Positions 19,169-26,881 of a stretch of DNA of 64,000 bases are shown one piece after another (positions within the stretch are counted from its first letter, which is position 1; each line of letters opens with the position of its first letter). Made by a program: the position numbers and the translations under genes. The notes beneath the pieces were generated by a model, which saw only the letters and a list, made by a program, of their open reading frames with translations, was not told where the DNA came from and did not search any database. The stretch comes from Thermoanaerobacter thermocopriae JCM 7501 (GTDB taxonomy: Bacteria > Bacillota > Thermoanaerobacteria > Thermoanaerobacterales > Thermoanaerobacteraceae): positions 124,001 to 188,000 of the forward strand of contig NZ_BAZY01000001.1 of NCBI RefSeq assembly GCF_001310975.1. Direction: 5' to 3'.

Positions 19169-21238
19169 ATGGACTTTAAGGGCTTTTCTTCCCTCAATGA
19201 AAACCCGCAAAGCACTACAGCTAAAATTCTCCTAGGCACAGCAGTGTTCCTTTTATACGCTTTCCTCACAGCATGGCTTTTTGTTCCTCTAATCAAAACG
19301 TTCCAGCTGCTTTCACAGCTAAACCCACAAACTGATACAAAAATAGACTTTACACCCATAAAGCAGATGTATGCAAATCCGCTGTTAAGCTTGAAAGAAC
19401 TCACAAACCCAACAGTATTAAAAGCCTATCTTATCTTTTTAGTAATCTCCATACCAACAATAATAGTTTTAGTAATTCTGGCAAAGTCAACTGACTACAA
19501 AGGACACGGAATAAAATACTTAAGAGACGATGGGACACACGGCACAGCAAACTGGATGACAGTACAGGAAGCGAAGAAAATACTGGGCATAGGCACAAAC
19601 AAAGGCTTAATACTGGGCAGAATAGGCAGCAAAGTAGTTACACTACCTCCTGACAGCTTTTTAAACAGGAACGTAGCAGTATTTGGATCTCCCGGCTCAA
19701 TGAAATCAAGAGCGTATATAAGGACAAACATGCTGCAGCTGGCAAAAGAAGGGCAAAGCATGGTAATAACAGATCCAAAGGGAGAAATATTTAGGGACAT
19801 GGCGCAGTTTTTAAAAAATAGAGGCTACGCTGTCAAAGTATTCAACCTTGTAAACATGAAGCACTCAGACAGGTGGAACCCGATTGAAACCATACAGGAC
19901 GACATAGACGCCCAGCTTTTCGTAGAAGTAATCATAAGCAACACAAAAGTAACAGCAGCAAAATCAGGGGATCCATTCTGGGACAGAGCAGAGCAGAACC
20001 TCTTAAAAGCACTGGCACTTTACGTAGCAATGGAATATCCAAAGCATGAAAGAAATCTTGCAAGCGTGTACTCCCTTTTAGCAAGCGCAGAACCAAAAGC
20101 AGTAGAATCTATTTTTAAAGGACTGCCTAACAGCCATCCAGCAAAAATGCCTTATAACATTTACGCACAGGCAAATGAAACAGTCAGGACAGGTATCATA
20201 ATAGGTTTGGGCACAAGGCTTCAGGTTTTTCAAAACAAGTTGGTACAGAGAATAACAGAAACAAGCGATATAGATTTAGAACTTCCGGGAAAAGAAAAAT
20301 GCGCATACTTCTGCATATCCAGTGACACAGACTCAACGTTTGACTTTTTAGCAGGCCTATTTTTCTCCTTTCTCTTCATAAAGCTCACAAGATACGCTGA
20401 CATGAACGGAGGAACACTGAACCCGAACGTATACTTTCTTTTAGACGAATTTCCTAACATAGGCGCAATACCTGACTTTACGAAGAAAATAAGCACAATG
20501 CGCTCAAGGGGAATACATTCAACTGTGGTGTTCCAGAACATATCGCAGCTTAAAAACAGGTACCCGAACGATGCATGGCAGGAGATAATAGGCAACTGCG
20601 ACACAAGACTTTTTTTGGGCTGCACAGACGTTGCAACAGCGCAGTTTGTATCAGACCTCCTTGGGCAGGCAACGGTTGAAGCAAGAACATTAAGGAGACA
20701 TGCAGGACTGGAAGGTCTTTTTGACTTTGGAGACATATCAATAAGCGCACAGAAAAGGCCACTTTTAACTCCTGATGAAATATTAAGATTAGACCACAGA
20801 AACGCAATAGTAATATTGAGAGGCCAGAAGCCACTTTTAGTAGAAAAAATGGACTACACAAAGCATCCGCTGTCAAAGGAAATCAAGCCTGTACCAATCA
20901 ATGAATATATACCTGAATGGGCAAAAGAAGAAGATAAAAAGCCTGAACCCAAACCTGTAGATGGACTTAAAAATGAGCTTAAAAAAGGACACAAAGATGA
21001 ATCTGCGAACAAACCAATAAATGAGCCTGCAGAAGCAGTTGAAAATAACAGCAGACCTGCCGCCGGTAAAGAGCCTTCTGAAAATATTACTGCGGAAAAC
21101 GAAGTATTTTTCATATCAAACGCATTCAGCACAGCAGAAAATGGGCAGTTAAAAATAAGTGAAGCAGACGGCCCAAAAGAGCCTGCTGCTGAAAAAGAAA
21201 AAACAAAGGGCAAAAAGAACAAAAAACAATTCTGGTAA
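19169..21238 (+). CDS. VirD4/TraG type IV coupling protein
   Basis: ATPase that hands the relaxase-DNA complex to the conjugation channel. It has two N-terminal membrane helices (AVFLLYAFLTAWLFVPLI and FLVISIPTIIVLVILA), then GTANWMT, a Walker A-like GSPGSMKSR, DPKGEIFRD and Walker B FLLDEFPNIG, all typical of TraG/VirD4. The final 110 residues form a charged, Glu- and Lys-rich tail ending KGKKNKKQFW, longer than in many homologues. AAAGGAGCTGATAAA precedes ATG. It is followed 16 bases later by the ParB-like gene, suggesting a transfer operon. No VirB4 or relaxase gene lies nearby in this window. Confidence 0.9.
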   Translation: MDFKGFSSLNENPQSTTAKILLGTAVFLLYAFLTAWLFVPLIKTFQLLSQLNPQTDTKIDFTPIKQMYANPLLSLKELTNPTVLKAYLIFLVISIPTIIVLVILAKSTDYKGHGIKYLRDDGTHGTANWMTVQEAKKILGIGTNKGLILGRIGSKVVTLPPDSFLNRNVAVFGSPGSMKSRAYIRTNMLQLAKEGQSMVITDPKGEIFRDMAQFLKNRGYAVKVFNLVNMKHSDRWNPIETIQDDIDAQLFVEVIISNTKVTAAKSGDPFWDRAEQNLLKALALYVAMEYPKHERNLASVYSLLASAEPKAVESIFKGLPNSHPAKMPYNIYAQANETVRTGIIIGLGTRLQVFQNKLVQRITETSDIDLELPGKEKCAYFCISSDTDSTFDFLAGLFFSFLFIKLTRYADMNGGTLNPNVYFLLDEFPNIGAIPDFTKKISTMRSRGIHSTVVFQNISQLKNRYPNDAWQEIIGNCDTRLFLGCTDVATAQFVSDLLGQATVEARTLRRHAGLEGLFDFGDISISAQKRPLLTPDEILRLDHRNAIVILRGQKPLLVEKMDYTKHPLSKEIKPVPINEYIPEWAKEEDKKPEPKPVDGLKNELKKGHKDESANKPINEPAEAVENNSRPAAGKEPSENITAENEVFFISNAFSTAENGQLKISEADGPKEPAAEKEKTKGKKNKKQFW

Positions 21239-21254
21239 AAGGAGGTTTTAACAG

Positions 21255-22442
21255 TTGAAAATGATAAGTACCAATCTTTTAAAAGAACATCCGAGGAATA
21301 AAGAATTTTTTGACGACATACAGGGGCAGGCATGGCAGGACTTTTTAGAAAGCATAAGAACAAGCGGAATAATAACGCCTCTTGTAGTAACAAAGAATGA
21401 AGATGAAACCTATACGGTAATATCAGGTTCGCAGAGATTAAGAGCTGCAAAAGAGCTGGGAATCGAAGAGGTACCGTGTGAGGTAAGAACATACAAAGAG
21501 AGAGACGGAATCACAAAAGAAGACTGGATACTGAAAGACTTAATAGAGACAAATTTAAGGCAGAGAGGAAAAGGCAATTTGAACGATTTAAAGCTTGCAA
21601 AATGCCTTGTGGAACTAATGAGAATATACGGTATCAGAAGAGGCAGACCATCTAATTCCAATAATAGCATAGAAAAACAGGACATAATGTCCGAATTACC
21701 TCCAAACTTGTCCCAAACCTACTTAGCCGAACTGATAGGCATTTCAGAAAGGCAGTTAAGGCGGATTACCAAGCTAAACGATCTAATTCCCGAGATACAG
21801 CAGCTGATAGACGAAGGCAAGCTTTCAACAGCAGAAGGTGTACAGCTTGCAGCATTGGATGAAGAGGTGCAGAGAAAGCTTTATTACGGTTTGGGAGAAG
21901 ACATAAACAAAATGACAGCAGAGCAGATAAAAAGAATCAAAGAAGAATCAGAAGAAAGCATAAAGCAGCTCATAGACGAAATAAATAAGCTGAAAAGAGA
22001 ACTTCAGTCCAGAGAATACACACTGAAACTAAAAGAAGAAGAAATCTCAAAGAAAGAAAACCTGATAAAGCAGTATGAAGCAGCAATAGAATTAAGCAGC
22101 GAAAAAATAAAAAGATTAGAAAATGGGACAGTAAAAGAAGTTATTCCTGACAGCATAAAAAAAGAACTTGAAGCTTTAAAAAAGGAACGTGCAGAAGCTT
22201 TTGAAAAGCTAAATCTGCTGCAGCAGGAACTTGAAAAAACAAAAAGAGAATACGAAGAGCTGAAAAAGCAGGCCACAGCAGACGAAAGAGCAAGAAAGAC
22301 AGCAGAAGAAATTAATAGACTGAATGACAGAATATCTACCCTCAAAGAAATTTCATTCTGCAGCAGTGAAGTAAAAGAACAGCTCAAAAATTCCATATTA
22401 AGCCTTAAAAAGAGCCTGGAAAACATGCTGGGCTCTTTTTAA
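21255..22442 (+). CDS. ParB-like nuclease-domain protein with coiled coil
   Basis: The N-terminal ParB/Srx domain carries NLLKEHPRN, GIITPLVV, ISGSQRLRAAKELG and DLIETNLRQR. A helix-turn-helix region (LAELIGISERQLRRITKL) follows. From about residue 235 a long coiled coil (IDEINKLKRELQSREYTLKL and onward) fills the C-terminal 150 residues. The usual short ParB dimerisation domain is replaced by this coil. In a conjugative element such a protein may partition, regulate or organise the element. It starts with TTG after AAAGGAGG. Confidence 0.8.
   Translation: MKMISTNLLKEHPRNKEFFDDIQGQAWQDFLESIRTSGIITPLVVTKNEDETYTVISGSQRLRAAKELGIEEVPCEVRTYKERDGITKEDWILKDLIETNLRQRGKGNLNDLKLAKCLVELMRIYGIRRGRPSNSNNSIEKQDIMSELPPNLSQTYLAELIGISERQLRRITKLNDLIPEIQQLIDEGKLSTAEGVQLAALDEEVQRKLYYGLGEDINKMTAEQIKRIKEESEESIKQLIDEINKLKRELQSREYTLKLKEEEISKKENLIKQYEAAIELSSEKIKRLENGTVKEVIPDSIKKELEALKKERAEAFEKLNLLQQELEKTKREYEELKKQATADERARKTAEEINRLNDRISTLKEISFCSSEVKEQLKNSILSLKKSLENMLGSF
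22407..22440 (+). terminator. Terminator overlapping the ParB-like gene end
   Basis: AAAAAGAGC pairs with GCTCTTTTT across 16 bases. Both arms lie in the last codons of the gene, and the T run overlaps its stop. Confidence 0.6.
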
Positions 22443-22476
22443 AATAAAAAAACTAAAATGAAAGGAGAGGTTAAAA

Positions 22477-23250
22477 ATGACAGAAGCATGGCAGGACATT
22501 TATGCCTCAAGGCAGTCAAACAAAATCCTGACAGGCACTTTAAGCGCCATAGAAAGCCAGAACGACAAAAGCTTTGCAGTCGTATTTTACGGCGGAGTAA
22601 AAGTAATAATACCTTTTGAAGAAATGGGCATAGAAAACATAAACAAGACAATTGTACGCTCCATGATAGGTGCTGAAGTAGACTTTGTAGTGCGTGGCAT
22701 AGACACAGAAAAAGAAATAGCAGTAGCCTCAAGGAAATTTGCAATGAACCTAAGAAAGAAGTACGAACTTCCAAGGCATGAAGAAGGAGACGTAATACTT
22801 GCCCGCATAGTTGCAATAGGCAAAAACCATGCTGTTGCAGAAGTATACGGAATAGAAACAAAAGTACCAAAAGAAGAAATAGGATACGGCTATATAGACA
22901 GAATAAACGACCTTTTACAGGTTGGGGACAAAGTACCGGCCAAAATAACAAAGTTAGACATAGAAAACAGCATAGTAGAAATCTCAATAAAGCAGGCAAA
23001 GCCAAATCCTTTTGAGCAGGTAGATACAAAGTACAAAAAAGGCGGAGAGTACATGGGCACTGTAACAGGCTCACAGCCTTATGGATACTTTGTCAATTTA
23101 GAACCAGGAATAGACGTTTTGTGTCCAAATCCCTACTGGAAAACAAAAATAGAGAAAGGCGACAAAGTTACAGTGCGCATAACAAGGATAGACCACAAAA
23201 AGCAGAGAATTACAGGCGTCTTAAAAAGGCTTGTAAGAAAGGCTCAATAA
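22477..23250 (+). CDS. S1 RNA-binding domain protein
   Basis: 257 residues with repeated S1-like OB folds: LTGTLSAIESQNDKSFAVVF, GDVILARIVAIGKNHAVAEV, then GGEYMGTVTGSQPYGYFVNL with VTVRITRIDHKKQRITGVL. S1 repeats bind single-stranded RNA or DNA. Proteins of this sort follow TraG and ParB genes in clostridial conjugative elements, but their role is not known to me. AAAGGAGAGG precedes ATG. The gene is followed at once by a terminator and by the first structured RNA copy. Confidence 0.8.
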   Translation: MTEAWQDIYASRQSNKILTGTLSAIESQNDKSFAVVFYGGVKVIIPFEEMGIENINKTIVRSMIGAEVDFVVRGIDTEKEIAVASRKFAMNLRKKYELPRHEEGDVILARIVAIGKNHAVAEVYGIETKVPKEEIGYGYIDRINDLLQVGDKVPAKITKLDIENSIVEISIKQAKPNPFEQVDTKYKKGGEYMGTVTGSQPYGYFVNLEPGIDVLCPNPYWKTKIEKGDKVTVRITRIDHKKQRITGVLKRLVRKAQ

Positions 23251-23252
23251 GA

Positions 23253-23276
23253 GGGCAGGGGGGAAGTCCTGCCCTT
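23253..23276 (+). terminator. Terminator after the S1-domain gene
   Basis: GGGCAGG pairs with CCTGCCC around GGGGAAGT. The T run is short (TT), so it may act as a weak terminator or as a 3' end stabiliser. Confidence 0.55.
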
Positions 23277-23291
23277 GTAATTAAAAACTTT

Positions 23292-23487
23292 AAAGTAAAC
23301 GCTTACTTAAAAATAAAGGGTTTACTTTTGAAAAAACGGTGTACATAATCTATAGTGAAGATGCAGTTCTACTTCAGCATAAAAATACTTTCCCTGAAAA
23401 AACTATGTCCCCAACTATACTGCAGGGAAAGGAGGGGTTGCTGAAGGGACTGCCGGCACGGCGCCAGAGGCCGTAAAAAACGGCGCC
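23292..23487 (+). ncRNA. Structured double-pseudoknot RNA, copy A
   Basis: Most diverged of four copies. Hairpin P0 AAAGTAAAC/GTTTACTTT; box TGTACATA at 23340; closing helix GCAGT/ACTGC; P2 CTTCAGC/GCTGAAG; inside it a pseudoknot of CTTTCCCTG/CAGGGAAAG crossed by CCCC/GGGG; directly after the closing helix a second pseudoknot with stem CGGC/GCCG whose loop GGCGCC pairs with GGCGCC at 23482-23487 past an A-rich linker. All helices match the other copies in position but not in sequence. Family unknown to me. Confidence 0.7.
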
Positions 23488-23666
23488 AAAAATTACAAAA
23501 CACCTGCAGCGATTTTTGGCTATAAAAAATGATATTAAAAAGTACAAAAAATGTGAATAAAAGATTTGTCAATATTTTTGAAAGTATGTATACATCTTTT
23601 TATATTTCCGTAACAATGTTATAATTAAAAGAAAAGAAGGGATAATAAAAATTGGTGGTGATAGAA

Positions 23667-23906
23667 ATGTCAAAAGCGCTTAATGACAGGCTGGATGATA
23701 TTATATATGAAAAAGTAAAAATGATGCCAAAAGATGAACAAAAAGAAGTCCTGGATTTTGTAGAATATTTGATACAAAAAAGGCTAAAGATTGTAAAAGA
23801 TATGTTTGAAATAACAAAAGAAACTAAGCGGATATTAGAATCACACGACTACTCAGAAGATAATATTTCTGAACTTGTAAAAGAAATAAGGGAGACTAAT
23901 AATTAG
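23667..23906 (+). CDS. Antitoxin of a PIN-type toxin-antitoxin pair
   Basis: 79 residues, mostly helical: KMMPKDEQKEVLDFVEYLIQ resembles DUF2281-type antitoxins, and the tail ISELVKEIRET is the usual toxin-binding segment. The ATG at 23667 has GGTGGTGA 7 bases upstream; the same leader precedes the antitoxin at 28928. Upstream TTG 23652 is less likely. The stop overlaps the toxin start region. Confidence 0.65.
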   Translation: MSKALNDRLDDIIYEKVKMMPKDEQKEVLDFVEYLIQKRLKIVKDMFEITKETKRILESHDYSEDNISELVKEIRETNN

Positions 23907-24308
23907 GGCTGTAATTGATACAAATGTATTTGTATCAATTTTGTTTGGCAGTCCTATCATGAAAGAACTTTTTGAGTACTGTGCAATGCATAAATTTACA
24001 TGGGTTGTATCCGAAGATATATATTCTGAATATAAAAAGTTATAGAGTATAAAAAGTTCAATTTCCGCAAAGAAATTAAGCAAAAACTGCTTTATTTTAT
24101 CGAAGAACTTGCAGAATTTGTTCATGTTTCAAGTAACGTAACAGTGTCAAGAGACAAGGATGATAATAAATTCATTAATTGTGCAATAGATGGAAATTGT
24201 AATTTTATAGTATCTGGTGACAAAGATTTGTTAGAAATCAAAGAATATGGTGGAATACGTATTGTAACAGTAAAAGAATTTTTGAAAATTATTAAAAATG
24301 AAAATTGA
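23900..24308 (+). CDS. PIN-domain toxin (frameshifted, no standard start)
   Basis: Predicted ribonuclease toxin of the PIN family. IRAVIDTNVFVSILFG carries the first acidic residue, SEDIYSEY the second, and SRDKDDNKFINCAIDG plus FIVSGDKDLLEI the others. The frame breaks near 24041: one G lost in AAAAAGTTATAG; restored, it reads EYKKVIEYKKFNFRKE. No ATG, GTG or TTG opens the frame. ATAATTAGG at the expected site would be ATGATTAGG after one base change, so a miscall or a non-standard ATT/ATA start is likely. It overlaps the antitoxin, the usual arrangement. Confidence 0.75.
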
Positions 24309-24330
24309 AAAACAATTAAAATGTGGAATT

Positions 24331-24380
24331 AAGGTATATTCAAAGCTTTTAAAAAAGCCTTTGAATATACCTTTTTTTAT
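24331..24380 (+). terminator. Strong terminator after the PIN toxin gene
   Basis: AAGGTATATTCAAAG pairs perfectly with CTTTGAATATACCTT, followed by TTTTT. This is one of the clearest terminators in the window. Confidence 0.85.
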
Positions 24381-24434
24381 TTTTACAAAGCAGAACAAAC
24401 GGAACAAAAATACAGGCAGACAGAAGAATCCTAA

Positions 24435-24600
24435 GCAGGAGTATTTTTCTCCTGCTTTTTCTGTACATAGAGCTTTATTCCGGTGTAAAACACCTCTCCT
24501 GCAAATCCGTACCCCTTCCTTTAAGCGGTGCAGGAGAGAGCAAAGAAGGGGTTGCCGGGAAAAGCTCACGGCACAATGCCCTCTGCCGTTAAAAAGGCAT
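24435..24600 (+). ncRNA. Structured double-pseudoknot RNA, copy B
   Basis: P0 GCAGGAG/CTCCTGC with T5; box TGTACATA at 24462; closing helix GAGC/GCTC; P2 TTCCGG/CCGGGAA with one bulged G; first pseudoknot CTCTCCTGC/GCAGGAGAG crossed by CCCCTTC/GAAGGGG; second pseudoknot ACGGCA/TGCCGT with loop ATGCC pairing to GGCAT after AAAAA. A perfect 12-bp hairpin with a T run follows (24612-24643). It stands upstream of the Gp3-like gene. Confidence 0.8.
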
Positions 24601-24611
24601 TAAAAAAGTCT

Positions 24612-24643
24612 AAAACGTACAGAGCTTATTCTGTACGTTTTCA
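24612..24643 (+). terminator. Terminator after RNA copy B
   Basis: AAAACGTACAGA pairs with TCTGTACGTTTT around GCTTAT. It could end an independent transcript of RNA copy B or act before the Gp3-like gene. Confidence 0.7.
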
Positions 24644-24676
24644 ATATAAAAAATCAAAAAAAAAGGAGGAATTCAT

Positions 24677-25689
24677 ATGCCTATTAAAGGATTGACAGAA
24701 AAAAGGAGCTTAGCCGTATAGGGAAAATCCATTTAGGGGTAAAGCAGAAAAACAAAGGAGGGAATCTGTATCCCACTGCAACAGACTATTTTGTAGTATA
24801 CGAAGATGGGAATACATCCCCCGAAATTGTAGCAAAATTTAAAGCACTGTACGGGGAAAAGCCAAAAGAACTAAACATTATGTTCCCTGTAAACGACTCG
24901 GAAATTTTCTTTCCACAGTGGCTTAAAAGGTATGGGAATAACAGGCTTCTCTGTAAAGGAGACGGAGAAAAGGCATTTGAAACAGATTCGAAGACGGGAG
25001 AAATAAGAGAAATTGAGTGCAAATACAAAAACTGCCCATACTATCAAAAAGGCCAGTGCAAAGAGGTGGGGAACCTGCTTTTTTACGTGCAGGGAATTCC
25101 TGAAGGTGTATTCCAAATTGATACAAGCTCAACTAACAGCATCAAAAAGATAAATACGGCTGTAGACATAATAAAATCTGCAAATGGAGGGAAGATTGCC
25201 GGGATACCACTTAAGCTAACACTTGTACCCATAAAGGTGCTAGCAGAGGGCAAATACAATAAAACAGTTTATATACTGCATCTCTACCAGCCGAACGCAA
25301 CAGTAAACCCACCAACAGCAGAAGAAGAAAAGGACGTAGATGAATTAATAAATGAGGCAGTAGACGAAGTAGAAAACGAAGATTTCACATTCCCTCCGGA
25401 AGAAGAAATAGACGAAGTACCGGAAGATCTCTTCCCCGAAGAAGTCCAGAATGACGAAAGCAAATACGGGCCTTTAACTGTTACTGCAGTTAAAGGCTTT
25501 TATAACAAAGATGGGACAACCTTCTATGTAGCATCTTTAAAAGATGTAAAGGGTAACCAGTACACAATGGTTGTTCCGGAAGAGTTTAAGGAACTTAAGG
25601 ATACAACAATCAAAAATTACACTCTTGAAGAGACTAAGCTTGGGAACAAACTGTTAGAAAAAATAAAAAATTATGAAGTAGCAATATAA
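24677..25689 (+). CDS. Gp3-like recombination directionality factor (frameshifted)
   Basis: Start MPIKGLTEKRSL followed after a frameshift by RIGKIHLGVKQKNKGGNLYP and TDYFVVYEDG. It then has a Cys cluster (CKYKNCPYYQKGQC) and LLFYVQGIPEGVFQIDTSST. This order resembles the Gp3-like proteins that act with serine integrases to drive excision of phages and conjugative elements; databases often call them hydrolase or metal-binding protein. One C is missing near 24714 (TTAGCCGTATAG), which explains the early stop. The C-terminal third is acidic and low in complexity, ending in a small beta domain. AAAAGGAGGAATTCAT precedes ATG. The match is from memory of the family. Confidence 0.55.
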
Positions 25690-25693
25690 AGGA

Positions 25694-25722
25694 GGGAGGA
25701 AATTTCTCCCTCTCCCTTTTTA
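25694..25722 (+). terminator. Terminator after the Gp3-like gene
   Basis: GGGAG pairs with CTCCC around GAAATTT, followed by a pyrimidine tract ending TTTTT. Confidence 0.5.
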
Positions 25723-25749
25723 AAAAAAGTAAAAAGGAGGAAAAAAATT

Positions 25750-26209
25750 ATGCACAGTACAATTTTTCAGTTAGAAGAAAAGCCCTTAAGATTTGAGGAA
25801 GATTTTGTTTGCGAAGAGGATTTTTATGACGATTTTGTAGGAATCGTGGCAAATTACGTAAGCGAAGATGTTGATAGAGAAGAAGAAATAAACTATTTTG
25901 TAAAATACTTGGGGCAATATGGAATAATATACAACTCAGAAGAACAGTCAATTGTCTTCCCTGAGGGCTTTAAAGCAGAATATTTCAGTGAAAGGTTTTT
26001 TAAGCTGAAAAATTGTAGAGGATATCACAATTGAAGAATTTTCGACAGACAGCACAAAAGTGTGGATTTTAAAAAATCTGATCGAAGAAAAATACGGGAT
26101 ATACATTTATCACAAAGGGTCATGGAAAACTTTTGATGAGTTTATACGCTACAATCTGCAGGAAGGGCAAAAGTACTACATTGGTAATGTATTAGACTAT
26201 CATTTTTAA
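25750..26209 (+). CDS. Unknown acidic protein (frameshifted)
   Basis: About 152 residues when joined across an A-run error near 26011. It starts MHSTIFQLEEKPLRFEEDFV and ends YYIGNVLDYHF. It is rich in Asp, Glu, Tyr and Phe, with no membrane segment and no motif I recognise. AAAAAGGAGG precedes ATG. Small acidic proteins in conjugative elements are sometimes antirestriction (DNA-mimic) proteins; that is only a possibility here. Confidence 0.5.
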
Positions 26210-26249
26210 AAAAGAAAGTACCTGTTAAGAACAAAGGAGGAGTGATATA

Positions 26250-26624
26250 ATGATAGTAGAAAAAGACGAAAGAGGTGATAGCATGAAAAGCCTCGAAGAA
26301 AGGGTAGCATATTTAGAAGGCTCATTGGAGCATATAACAAGCCGAATTTCGAACATAGAAAGCGATATTAAAGAAATAAAAGCGGAAATAAAAGAACTTG
26401 ATAGGAAAATAGATACAAAAATAGATGCGGTCAATAGTAGAATAGATGAACTTAACAGAAAAATAAATGACAAGATAGATGAACTTAATAAGAAAATAGA
26501 TGACAAGGTGGATAGAATATTACATGATCTTAATAGCTCAAATAAATGGTTCATAGCAACAACAGCTACGGCAGTGATTGGAATAATAAGCATCCTAATA
26601 GCCATTATCAAAACAGGGCTATAA
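26250..26624 (+). CDS. Coiled-coil protein with C-terminal membrane anchor
   Basis: 124 residues. Heptad repeats run from about residue 15 to 90 (tandem units like KIDTKIDAVNSRIDELNRKI, then KINDKIDELNKKIDDKVDRI), followed by one membrane helix (WFIATTATAVIGIISILIAI). The repeated DNA encodes the 11- and 14-residue coil units. Such tail-anchored coiled coils occur in phages and mobile elements without known role. AAAGGAGGAGTG precedes ATG 26250; ATG 26283 is an alternative. Confidence 0.6.
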   Translation: MIVEKDERGDSMKSLEERVAYLEGSLEHITSRISNIESDIKEIKAEIKELDRKIDTKIDAVNSRIDELNRKINDKIDELNKKIDDKVDRILHDLNSSNKWFIATTATAVIGIISILIAIIKTGL

Positions 26625-26643
26625 AATAAAAAAATAAAAGGAG

Positions 26644-26676
26644 AAAGCACGTCTCTTGATAGGGACGTGCTTTTAA
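26644..26676 (+). terminator. Terminator after the coiled-coil gene
   Basis: AAAGCACGT pairs with ACGTGCTTT around CTCTTGATAGGG, followed by a short T run. Confidence 0.65.
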
Positions 26677-26711
26677 AGTTTTAAAAATAAAAAGAAAGGG
26701 ATGAGTGCAAA

Positions 26712-26861
26712 ATGGAAAAAGAAATTCACAAATATTTTATAAAAAGATTAAAAGAAGAAGGAGTTCGTATTTTACCAGAACATTACCCTAAGCTTAAAAC
26801 AAGAGAAGAGGTTGATGAATGGATTTATGTTATCAAAAAATCATTTGAAAACTTTTTTTGA
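26712..26861 (+). CDS. Small protein, paralogue of the ATPase N-terminus
   Basis: 49 residues (MEKEIHKYFIKRLKEEGVRI onward). It aligns with the first 50 residues of the next gene: both read as a helix, then EEG/KETG, a Pro-His pair (LPEHYP and VPGHWP) and EEVDEW/EEIDEF. It is a free-standing copy of that small domain. AAAGGGATGAGTGCAAA precedes the ATG. Function unknown. Confidence 0.55.
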   Translation: MEKEIHKYFIKRLKEEGVRILPEHYPKLKTREEVDEWIYVIKKSFENFF

Positions 26862-26881
26862 AGAAAAAGGAGGAGAGAAAA

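Noticed and set aside
24462-24469. TGTACATA as a -10 promoter box of the RNA
   Set aside because: The -35 region would lie in the preceding hairpin and differs in every copy; there is no consistent spacing or consensus.
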